Source: Ptiloglossa arizonensis (taxonomy: Eukaryota > Arthropoda > Insecta > Hymenoptera > Colletidae). From it: a DNA stretch of 64,000 nucleotides. The notes under the pieces are model-generated. The model saw nothing but the letters and a program-made list of their open reading frames with translations. It had not been told where the DNA came from and searched no databases. Numbering within the stretch: the first letter of the stretch is position 1; each line of letters starts with the position of its first letter. The stretch is from assembly GCF_051014685.1 (NCBI RefSeq), contig NW_027478532.1, forward strand, positions 124,001 to 188,000, in the 5' to 3' direction. Positions 26,151 to 37,546 of the stretch are shown piece by piece. A program made the position numbers and the translations under genes.

Positions 26151-26910
26151 AAAGATGCAACAGAAATTTTGCGGATTGATCAATCCGTTCGCCAGAAATG
26201 GCAGTTTGGAGATAAGAAACGCTTGAGAAACTCAAAATTTTCGCAGTTCTGATGCTAGAAACGAATGACTAGAACGGCCTAGGGGCGAAGTACGCATACC
26301 GTTGTAATCGGGCGAGTGTCTACTTTCAGATACAACAGAAATTATGCGGATTGGTCAATCCGTTCGCGAGATATGGCCGTTTGGATGTAAGAAACGCTTT
26401 AGAAACTCAAAATTTTCGCAGTTTTATGCTCGAAACGAATAACTGGAACGGCCTAGGGGCGAAGTACGCATACCGTTGTAATCGGGCGAGAGTCTACTTT
26501 CAGATACAACAGAAATTATGCGGATTGGTCAATCCGTTCGCGAGATATGGCCGTTTGGATGTAAGAAACGCTTTAGAAACTTAAATATTTTCGCAGTTCT
26601 AATGCTCGAAACGAATAACTAGAACGGCCTAGGGGAAAAGAGCGCATACCGTTGTAATCGGGCGAGTTTCTACTTTCAGATGCAACAGAAATTTTGTGGA
26701 TTGGTCCATCCGTTCGCGAGATATGGCCGTTTGGATGTAAGAAACGCTTGAGAAACTCAAAATTTTCGCAGTTCTGATGCTCGAAACGAATAACTAGAAC
26801 GGCCTACGGGAAAAGTGCGCATACCCTTGTAATCGGGAGTGTTTCTACTTTCAGATGCAACAGAAATTTTGGGGATCGGTCAATCCGTTCGCGAGATATG
26901 GCAGTTTGGA

Positions 26911-28938
26911 TGTAAGAAACGCTTGAGAAACTCAAAATTTTCGCAGTTCTGATGCTCGAAACGAATAACTGGAACGGTCTAGGGGAAAACTACACATACC
27001 GTTGTAATCGGGCGAGTTTCTACTTTCAGATGCAACAGAAATTTGCGGATTGATCAATCCGTTCGCGAGATATGGCAGTTTGGAGATAAGAAACGCTTGA
27101 GAAACTCAAAATTTTCGCTGCTTTATGCTCGAAACGAAAAACTAGAACAGCCCAGGGGAAAAGTGCGCATACCGTTGTAATCGGGCGAGTTTCTAATTTC
27201 AAATGCAACAGGAATTTTGCGGATTGATCAATCCTTTCGCGAGATATGGCAGTTTGGAGATAAGAAACGCTCTAGAAACTCAAAATTTTCGCAGCTTTAT
27301 GCACGAAACGAATAACTAGAACGGCCCTGGGGAAAAGTGCGCATACCGTTGTAATCGGGCGAGTTTCTACTTTCAAATGCAACAGAAATTTTGCGGATTG
27401 GTCAATCCGTTCGCGAGATATGTCAGTTTGGATGTAAGAAACGCTTGAGAAACTCAAAATTTTCGCAGTTCTGGTGCTCGAAACGAATAACTGGAACGTT
27501 CTAGGGGAAAACTACACATACCGTTGTAATCGGGCGAGTTTCTACTTTCAGATGCAACAGAAATTTGCGGATTGATCAATCCGTTCGCGAGATATGGCAG
27601 TTTGGAGATAAGAAACGCTTGAGAAACTCAAAATTTTCGCAGCTTTATGCTCGAAACGAATAACTAGAACAGCCCAGGGGAAAAGTGCGCATACCGTTGT
27701 AATCGGGCGAGTTTCTAATTTCAAATGCAACAGGAATTTTGCGGATTGATCAATCCTTTCGCGAGATATGGCAGTTTGGAGATAAGAAACGCTCTAGAAA
27801 CTCAAAATTTTCGCAGCTTTATGCTCGAAACGAATAACTAGAACGGCCCTGGGGAAAAGTGCGCATACCGTTGTAATCGGGCGAGTTTCTACTTTCAAAT
27901 GCAACAGAAATTTTGCGGATTGGTCAATCCGTTCGCGAGATATGTCAGTTTGGATGTAAGAAACGCTTGAGAAACTCAAAATTTTCGCAGTTCTGGTGCT
28001 CGAAACGAATAACTGGAACGTTCTAGGGGAAAACTACACATACCGTTGTAATCGGGCGAGTTTCTACTTTCAGATGCAACAGAAATTTGCGGATTGATCA
28101 ATCCGTTCGCGAGATATGGCAGTTTGGAGATAAGAAACGCTTGAGAAACTCAAAATTTTCGCAGCTTTATGCTCGAAACGAATAACTAGAACAGCCCAGG
28201 GGAAAAGTGCGCATACCGTTGTAATCGGGCGAGTTTCTAATTTCAAATGCAACAGGAATTTTGCGGATTGATCAATCCTTTCGCGAGATATGGCAGTTTG
28301 GAGATAAGAAACGCTCTAGAAACTCAAAATTTTCGCAGCTTTATGCTCGAAACGAATAACTAGAACGGCCCTGGGGAAAAGTGCGCATACCGTTGTAATC
28401 GGGCGAGTTTCTACTTTCAAATGCAACAGAAATTTTGCGGATTGGTCAATCCGTTCGCGAGATATGTCAGTTTGGATGTAAGAAACGCTTGAGAAACTCA
28501 AAATTTTCGCAGTTCTGGTGCTCGAAACGAATAACTGGAACGTTCTAGGGGAAAACTACACATACCGTTGTAATCGGGCGAGTTTCTACTTTCAGATGCA
28601 ACAGAAATTTGCGGATTGATCAATCCGTTCGCGAGATATGGCAGTTTGGAGATAAGAAACGCTTGAGAAACTCAAAATTTTCGCAGCTTTATGCTCGAAA
28701 CGAATAACTAGAACAGCCCAGGGGAAAAGTGCGCATACCGTTGTAATCGGGCGAGTTTCTAATTTCAAATGCAACAGGAATTTTGCGGATTGATCAATCC
28801 TTTCGCGAGATATGGCAGTTTGGAGATAAGAAACGCTCTAGAAACTCAAAATTTTCGCAGCTTTATGCTCGAAACGAATAACTAGAACGGCACTGGGGAA
28901 AAGTGCGCATACCGTTGTAATCGGGCGAGTTTCTACTT
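26911..28938 (+). repeat. 522-bp trimer array, 4 units (copy 2)
   Basis: Same X-Y-Z trimer as the array at 24645. It has four X monomers (near 27026, 27548, 28070 and 28592), with the same private variants in the first unit and the GGCACTGGGG variant in the last. The extra trimer is therefore an internal unit, gained or lost without disturbing the edges. Confidence 0.95.
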
Positions 28939-29698
28939 AAAGATGCAACAGAAATTTTGCGGATTGATCAATCCGTTCGCCAGAAATGGCAGTTTGGAGA
29001 TAAGAAACGCTTGAGAAACTCAAAATTTTCGCAGTTCTGATGCTAGAAACGAATGACTAGAACGGCCTAGGGGCGAAGTACGCATACCGTTGTAATCGGG
29101 CGAGTGTCTACTTTCAGATACAACAGAAATTATGCGGATTGGTCAATCCGTTCGCGAGATATGGCCGTTTGGATGTAAGAAACGCTTTAGAAACTCAAAA
29201 TTTTCGCAGTTTTATGCTCGAAACGAATAACTGGAACGGCCTAGGGGCGAAGTACGCATACCGTTGTAATCGGGCGAGAGTCTACTTTCAGATACAACAG
29301 AAATTATGCGGATTGGTCAATCCGTTCGCGAGATATGGCCGTTTGGATTTAAGAAACGCTTTAGAAACTTAAATATTTTCGCAGTTCTAATGCTCGAAAC
29401 GAATAACTAGAACGGCCTAGGGGAAAAGAGCGCATACCGTTGTAATCGGGCGAGTTTCTACTTTCAGATGCAACAGAAATTTTGTGGATTGGTCCATCCG
29501 TTCGCGAGATATGGCCGTTTGGATGTAAGAAACGCTTGAGAAACTCAAAATTTTCGCAGTTCTGATGCTCGAAACGAATAACTAGAACGGCCTACGGGAA
29601 AAGTGCGCATACCCTTGTAATCGGGAGTGTTTCTACTTTCAGATGCAACAGAAATTTTGGGGATCGGTCAATCCGTTCGCGAGATATGGCAGTTTGGA

Positions 29699-31204
29699 TG
29701 TAAGAAACGCTTGAGAAACTCAAAATTTTCGCAGTTCTGATGCTCGAAACGAATAACTGGAACGGTCTAGGGGAAAACTACACATACCGTTGTAATCGGG
29801 CGAGTTTCTACTTTCAGATGCAACAGAAATTTGCGGATTGATCAATCCGTTCGCGAGATATGGCAGTTTGGAGATAAGAAACGCTTGAGAAACTCAAAAT
29901 TTTCGCTGCTTTATGCTCGAAACGAAAAACTAGAACAGCCCAGGGGAAAAGTGCGCATACCGTTGTAATCGGGCGAGTTTCTAATTTCAAATGCAACAGG
30001 AATTTTGCGGATTGATCAATCCTTTCGCGAGATATGGCAGTTTGGAGATAAGAAACGCTCTAGAAACTCAAAATTTTCGCAGCTTTATGCACGAAACGAA
30101 TAACTAGAACGGCCCTGGGGAAAAGTGCGCATACCGTTGTAATCGGGCGAGTTTCTACTTTCAAATGCAACAGAAATTTTGCGGATTGGTCAATCCGTTC
30201 GCGAGATATGTCAGTTTGGATGTAAGAAACGCTTGAGAAACTCAAAATTTTCGCAGTTCTGGTGCTCGAAACGAATAACTGGAACGTTCTAGGGGAAAAC
30301 TACACATACCGTTGTAATCGGGCGAGTTTCTACTTTCAGATGCAACAGAAATTTGCGGATTGATCAATCCGTTCGCGAGATATGGCAGTTTGGAGATAAG
30401 AAACGCTTGAGAAACTCAAAATTTTCGCAGCTTTATGCTCGAAACGAATAACTAGAACAGCCCAGGGGAAAAGTGCGCATACCGTTGTAATCGGGCGAGT
30501 TTCTAATTTCAAATGCAACAGGAATTTTGCGGATTGATCAATCCTTTCGCGAGATATGGCAGTTTGGAGATAAGAAACGCTCTAGAAACTCAAAATTTTC
30601 GCAGCTTTATGCTCGAAACGAATAACTAGAACGGCCCTGGGGAAAAGTGCGCATACCGTTGTAATCGGGCGAGTTTCTACTTTCAAATGCAACAGAAATT
30701 TTGCGGATTGGTCAATCCGTTCGCGAGATATGTCAGTTTGGATGTAAGAAACGCTTGAGAAACTCAAAATTTTCGCAGTTCTGGTGCTCGAAACGAATAA
30801 CTGGAACGTTCTAGGGGAAAACTACACATACCGTTGTAATCGGGCGAGTTTCTACTTTCAGATGCAACAGAAATTTGCGGATTGATCAATCCGTTCGCGA
30901 GATATGGCAGTTTGGAGATAAGAAACGCTTGAGAAACTCAAAATTTTCGCAGCTTTATGCTCGAAACGAATAACTAGAACAGCCCAGGGGAAAAGTGCGC
31001 ATACCGTTGTAATCGGGCGAGTTTCTAATTTCAAATGCAACAGGAATTTTGCGGATTGATCAATCCTTTCGCGAGATATGGCAGTTTGGAGATAAGAAAC
31101 GCTCTAGAAACTCAAAATTTTCGCAGCTTTATGCTCGAAACGAATAACTAGAACGGCACTGGGGAAAAGTGCGCATACCGTTGTAATCGGGCGAGTTTCT
31201 ACTT
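29699..31204 (+). repeat. 522-bp trimer array, 3 units (copy 3)
   Basis: Three X-Y-Z trimers (X monomers near 29814, 30336 and 30858), with the first-unit marker GCTGCTTTATG at ~29905 and the last-unit marker GGCACTGGGG at ~31155. It is the same length as the first array and 522 bp shorter than the second. Confidence 0.95.
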
Positions 31205-34200
31205 AAAGATGCAACAGAAATTTTGCGGATTGATCAATCCGTTCGCCAGAAATGGCAGTTTGGAGATAAGAAACGCTTGAGAAACTCAAAATTTTCGCAG
31301 TTCTGATGCTAGAAACGAATGACTAGAACGGCCTAGGGGCGAAGTACGCATACCGTTGTAATCGGGCGAGTGTCTACTTTCAGATACAACAGAAATTATG
31401 CGGATTGGTCAATCCGTTCGCGAGATATGGCCGTTTGGATGTAAGAAACGCTTTAGAAACTCAAAATTTTCGCAGTTTTATGCTCGAAACGAATAACTGG
31501 AACGGCCTAGGGGCGAAGTACGCATACCGTTGTAATCGGGCGAGAGTCTACTTTCAGATACAACAGAAATTATGCGGATTGGTCAATCCGTTCGCGAGAT
31601 ATGGCCGTTTGGATGTAAGAAACGCTTTAGAAACTTAAATATTTTCGCAGTTCTAATGCTCGAAACGAATAACTAGAACGGCCTAGGGGAAAAGAGCGCA
31701 TACCGTTGTAATCGGGCGAGTTTCTACTTTCAGATGCAACAGAAATTTTGTGGATTGGTCCATCCGTTCGCGAGATATGGCCGTTTGGATGTAAGAAACG
31801 CTTGAGAAACTCAAAATTTTCGCAGTTCTGATGCTCGAAACGAATAACTAGAACGGCCTACGGGAAAAGTGCGCATACCCTTGTAATCGGGAGTGTTTCT
31901 ACTTTCAGATGCAACAGAAATTTTGGGGATCGGTCAATCCGTTCGCGAGATATGGCAGTTTGGATGTAAGAAACGCTTGAGAAACTCAAAATTTTCGCAG
32001 TTCTGATGCTCGAAACGAATAACTGGAACGGCCTAGGGGAAAACTACACATACCGTTGTAATCGGGCGAGTTTCTACTATCAGATGCAACAGAAATTTTG
32101 CGGATTGGTCAATCCGTTCGCGAGATATGGCAGTTTGGAGGTAAGAAACGCTTGAGAAACTCAAAATTTTCGCAGTTCTAATGCTCGAAACGAATAACTA
32201 GAACGGCCTAGGGGAAAAATGCGCATACCGTTGTAATCGGGCGAGTTTCTACTTTCAGATGCAACAGAAATTTTGCGGATCGGTCAATCCGTTCGCGAGA
32301 TATGGCAGTTTGGATGTAAGAAACGCTTGAGAAACTCAAAATTTTCGCAGTTCTGATGCTCGAAATGAATAACTGGAACGGCCTAGGGGAAAACTACACA
32401 TACCGTTGTAATCGGGCGAGTTTCTACTTTCAGATGCAACAGAAATTTTGCGGATTGGTCAATCTGTTCGCGAGATATGGCAGTTTGGCGGTAAGAAACG
32501 CTTGAGAAACTCAAAATTTTCGCAGTTCTGATGCTCGAAACGAATAACTAGAACGGCCTAGGGGAAAACTAAACCTACCGTTGTAATCGGGCGAGTTTCT
32601 ACTTTCAGATGCAACAGAAATTATGCGGATTGGTCAATCCGTTCGCGAGATATGGCCGTTTGGATGTAAGAAACGCTTTAGAAACTTAAATATTTTCGCA
32701 GTTCTAATGCTCGAAACGAATAACTAGAACGGCCTAGGGGAAAAGAGCGCATACCGTTGTAATCGGGCGAGTTTCTACTTTCAGATGCAACAGAAATTTT
32801 GTGGATTGGTCCATCCGTTCGCGAGATATGGCCGTTTGGATGTAAGAAACGCTTGAGAAACTCAAAATTTTCGCAGTTCTGATGCTCGAAACGAATAACT
32901 AGAACGGCCTACGGGAAAAGTGCGCATACCCTTGTAATCGGGAGTGTTTCTACTTTCAGATGCAACAGAAATTTTGGGGATCGGTCAATCCGTTCGCGAG
33001 ATATGGCAGTTTGGATGTAAGAAACGCTTGAGAAACTCAAAATTTTCGCAGTTCTGATGCTCGAAACGAATAACTGGAACGGCCTAGGGGAAAACTACAC
33101 ATACCGTTGTAATCGGGCGAGTTTCTACTATCAGATGCAACAGAAATTTTGCGGATTGGTCAATCCGTTCGCGAGATATGGCAGTTTGGAGGTAAGAAAC
33201 GCTTGAGAAACTCAAAATTTTCGCAGTTCTAATGCTCGAAACGAATAACTAGAACGGCCTAGGGGAAAAATGCGCATACCGTTGTAATCGGGCGAGTTTC
33301 TACTTTCAGATGCAACAGAAATTTTGCGGATCGGTCAATCCGTTCGCGAGATATGGCAGTTTGGATGTAAGAAACGCTTGAGAAACTCAAAATTTTCGCA
33401 GTTCTGATGCTCGAAATGAATAACTGGAACGGCCTAGGGGAAAACTACACATACCGTTGTAATCGGGCGAGTTTCTACTTTCAGATGCAACAGAAATTTT
33501 GCGGATTGGTCAATCCGTTCGCGAGATATGGCAGTTTGGCGGTAAGAAACGCTTGAGAAACTCAAAATTTTCGCAGTTCTGATGCTCGAAACGAATAACT
33601 AGAACGGCCTAGGGGAAAACTAAACCTACCGTTGTAATCGGGCGAGTTTCTACTTTCAGATGCAACAGAAATTTTGCGGATTGGTCAATCCGTTCGCGAG
33701 ATGTGGCAGTTTGGAGGTAAGAAACGCTTGAGAAACTCAAAATTTTCGCAGTTCTAATGCTCAAAACGAATAACTAGAACGGCCTAGGGGAAAAGTGCGC
33801 ATACCGTTGTAATCGGGCGAGTTTCTACTTTCAAATGCAACAGAAATTTTGCGGATTGATCAATCCATTCGCGAGATATGGCAGTTTGGAGGTAAGAAAC
33901 GCTTGAGAAACTCAAAATTTTCGCAGTTCTGATGCTCGACACGAATAACTAGAACGGCCTAGGGGAAAAGTACGCATACCGTTGTAATCGGGCGAGTTTC
34001 TACTTTCAGATGCAACAGAAATTTTGCGGATTGGTCAATCCGTTCGCGAGATATGGCGGTTTGGAGGGAAGACACGCTTGAGAAACTCAAAATTTGCGCA
34101 GTTCTGATGCTCGAAACGAATAACTAGAACGGCCTAGGGGAAAACTACACATAACGTTGTAAACGGGCGAGCTTCTACTTTCAGATGCAACAGAAATTAT

Positions 34201-37200
34201 GCGGATCGGTCAATCCGTTCGCGAGATATGGCAGTTTGCATGTAAGAAACGCTTGAGAAACTCAAAATTTTCGCAGTTCTGATGCTCGAAACGAATAACT
34301 GGAACGGCCTAGGGGAAAACTACACATACCGTTGTAATCGGGCGAGTTTCTACTTAAAGATGCAACAGAAATTTTGCGGATTGATCAATCCGTTCGCCAG
34401 AAATGGCAGTTTGGAGATAAGAAACGCTTGAGAAACTCAAAATTTTCGCAGTTCTGATGCTAGAAACGAATGACTAGAACGGCCTAGGGGCGAAGTACGC
34501 ATACCGTTGTAATCGGGCGAGTGTCTACTTTCAGATACAACAGAAATTATGCGGATTGGTCAATCCGTTCGCGAGATATGGCGGTTTGGATGTAAGAAAC
34601 GCTTTAGAAACTCAAAATTTTCGCAGTTTTATGCTCGAAACGAATAACTGGAACGGCCTAGGGGCGAAGTACGCATACCGTTGTAATCGGGCGAGAGTCT
34701 ACTTTCAGATACAACAGAAATTATGCGGATTGGTCAATCCGTTCGCGAGATATGGCCGTTTGGATGTAAGAAACGCTTTAGAAACTTAAATATTTTCGCA
34801 GTTCTAATGCTCGAAACGAATAACTAGAACGGCCTAGGGGAAAAGAGCGCATACCGTTGTAATCGGGCGAGTTTCTACTTTCAGATGCAACAGAAATTTT
34901 GTGGATTGGTCCATCCGTTCGCGAGATATGGCCGTTTGGATGTAAGAAACGCTTGAGAAACTCAAAATTTTCGCAGTTCTGATGCTCGAAACGAATAACT
35001 AGAACGGCCTACGGGAAAGTGCGCATACCCTTGTAATCGGGAGTGTTTCTACTTTCAGATGCAACAGAAATTTTGGGGATCGGTCAATCCGTTCGCGAGA
35101 TATGGCAGTTTGGATGTAAGAAACGCTTGAGAAACTCAAAATTTTCGCAGTTCTGATGCTCGAAACGAATAACTGGAACGGCCTAGGGGAAAACTACACA
35201 TACCGTTGTAATCGGGCGAGTTTCTACTATCAGATGCAACAGAAATTTTGCGGATTGGTCAATCCGTTCGCGAGATATGGCAGTTTGGAGGTAAGAAACG
35301 TTTGAGAAACTCAAAATTTTCGCAGTTCTAATGCTCGAAACGAATAACTAGAACGGCCTAGGGGAAAAATGCGCATACCGTTGTAATCGGGCGAGTTTCT
35401 ACTTTCAGATGCAACAGAAATTTTGCGGATCGGTCAATCCGTTCGCGAGATATGGCAGTTTGGATGTAAGAAACGCTTGAGAAACTCAAAATTTTCGCAG
35501 TTCTGATGCTCGAAATGAATAACTGGAACGGCCTAGGGGAAAACTACACATACCGTTGTAATCGGGCGAGTTTCTACTTTCAGATGCAACAGAAATTTTG
35601 CGGATTGGTCAATCCGTTCGCGAGATATGGCAGTTTGGCGGTAAGAAACGCTTGAGAAACTCAAAATTTTCGCAGTTCTGATGCTCGAAACGAATAACTA
35701 GAACGGCCTAGGGGAAAACTAAACCTACCGTTGTAATCGGGCGAGTTTCTACTTTCAGACGCAACAGAAATTATGCGGATTGGTCAATCCGTTCGCGAGA
35801 TATGGCCGTTTGGATGTAAGAAACGCTTTAGAAACTTAAATATTTTCGCAGTTCTAATGCTCGAAACGAATAACAAGAACGGCCTAGGGGAAAAGAGCGC
35901 ATACCGTTGTAATCGGGCGAGTTTCTACTTTCAGATGCAACAGAAATTTTGTGGATTGGTCCATCCGTTCGCGAGATATGGCCGTTTGGATGTAAGAAAC
36001 GCTTGAGAAACTCAAAATTTTCGCAGTTCTGATGCTCGAAACGAATAACTAGAACGGCCTACGGGAAAAGTGCGCATACCCTTGTAATCGGGAGTGTTTC
36101 TACTTTCAGATGCAACAGAAATTTTGGGGATCGGTCAATCCGTTCGCGAGATATGGCAGTTTGGATGTAAGAAACGCTTGAGAAACTCAAAATTTTCGCA
36201 GTTCTGATGCTCGAAACGAATAACTGGAACGGCCTAGGGGAAAACTACACATACCGTTGTAATCGGGCGAGTTTCTACTATCAGATGCAACAGAAATTTT
36301 GCGGATTGGTCAATCCGTTCGCGAGATATGGCAGTTTGGAGGTAAGAAACGCTTGAGAAACTCAAAATTTTCGCAGTTCTAATGCTCGAAACGAATAACT
36401 AGAACGGCCTAGGGGAAAAATGCGCATACCGTTGTAATCGGGCGAGTTTCTACTTTCAGATGCAACAGAAATTTTGCGGATCGGTCAATCCGTTCGCGAG
36501 ATATGGCAGTTTGGATGTAAGAAACGCTTGAGAAACTCAAAATTTTCGCAGTTCTGATGCTCGAAATGAATAACTGGAACGGCCTAGGGGAAAACTACAC
36601 ATACCGTTGTAATCGGGCGAGTTTCTACTTTCAGATGCAACAGAAATTTTGCGGATTGGTCAATCCGTTCGCGAGATATGGCAGTTTGGCGGTAAGAAAC
36701 GCTTGAGAAACTCAAAATTTTCGCAGTTCTGATGCTCGAAACGAATAACTAGAACGGCCTAGGGGAAAACTAAACCTACCGTTGTAATCGGGCGAGTTTC
36801 TACTTTCAGATGCAACAGAAATTTTGCGGATTGGTCAATCCGTTCGCGAGATGTGGCAGTTTGGAGGTAAGAAACGCTTGAGAAACTCAAAATTTTCGCA
36901 GTTCTAATGCTCAAAACGAATAACTAGAACGGCCTAGGGGAAAAGTGCGCATACCGTTGTAATCGGGCGAGTTTCTACTTTCAAATGCAACAGAAATTTT
37001 GCGGATTGATCAATCCATTCGCGAGATATGGCAGTTTGGAGGTAAGAAACGCTTGAGAAACTCAAAATTTTCGCAGTTCTGATGCTCGACACGAATAACT
37101 AGAACGGCCTAGGGGAAAAGTACGCATACCGTTGTAATCGGGCGAGTTTCTACTTTCAGATGCAACAGAAATTTTGCGGATTGGTCAATCCGTTCGCGAG

Positions 37201-37546
37201 ATATGGCGGTTTGGAGGGAAGACACGCTTGAGAAACTCAAAATTTGCGCAGTTCTGATGCTCGAAACGAATAACTAGAACGGCCTAGGGGAAAACTACAC
37301 ATAACGTTGTAAACGGGCGAGCTTCTACTTTCAGATGCAACAGAAATTATGCGGATCGGTCAATCCGTTCGCGAGATATGGCAGTTTGCATGTAAGAAAC
37401 GCTTGAGAAACTCAAAATTTTCGCAGTTCTGATGCTCGAAACGAATAACTGGAACGGCCTAGGGGAAAACTACACATACCGTTGTAATCGGGCGAGTTTC
37501 TACTTAAAGATGCAACAGAAATTTTGCGGATTGATCAATCCGTTCG
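31175..37546 (+). repeat. 18-monomer HOR, period 3,150-3,151 bp, two copies
   Basis: Marker pairs include TTGGAGGGAAGACACG at 34061 and 37211, the TTGGCGGTAAG variant at ~33540 and ~36690, and CTACTATCAG at ~32077 and ~35227. The shift changes from 3,151 to 3,150 at a 1-bp deletion in the second copy (ACGGGAAAGTG near 35010 against ACGGGAAAAGTG). The left end overlaps the tail of the preceding nested HOR, so the tail was carried along when this unit formed. Divergence begins at 34397/37547. Confidence 0.93.
31634..33735 (+). repeat. 6-monomer subrepeat, 1,051 bp, inside the 3,150-bp HOR
   Basis: CTTAAATATTTT at 31634 and 32685, and TTGGCGGTAAG near 32489 and 33540, are both 1,051 bp apart. 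The extra base over 6 x 175 comes from the CTTAAATATTTT monomer. The same pair is repeated in the second HOR copy (34785 and 35835; 35639 and 36690). The 6-monomer duplication therefore predates the 18-monomer duplication. Confidence 0.9.

Larger units (their letters stand above)
24645..31965 (+). repeat. Nested HOR: 2,266/2,788/2,266-bp super-repeat, three copies
   Basis: Three copies start at about 24645, 26911 and 29699. The first and third are 2,266 bp (13 monomers), the second 2,788 bp (16 monomers); the difference is exactly 522 bp, one trimer. Each copy has a trimer array, then a constant tail of TTAAAGATG, GCCAGAAATGG, GGGGCGAAGTACG, GCGAGAGTCTAC, CTTAAATATTTT, GTCCATCC and GGGGATCGGTC monomers. 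One tail difference is visible, TTGGATTTAAG at ~29345 against TTGGATGTAAG in the other two. Third-copy colinearity ends near 32030, where GGCCTAGG replaces GGTCTAGG. Confidence 0.95.

Noticed and set aside
26351..26584. Plus-strand 77-codon frames with the NPFARYGRLDVRNALET peptide, also at 29139, 31405 and 34556
   Set aside because: Satellite read-through preserved by super-repeat copying. The internal peptide repeat is just the monomer translated in shifted frames.
24645..31965. Assembly artefact as the sole explanation of the near-identical copies
   Set aside because: Copies carry private differences (GGATTTAAG at ~29345, an extra trimer in the second copy, a 1-bp deletion at ~35010), which suggests real divergence. 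Only read evidence can settle it.
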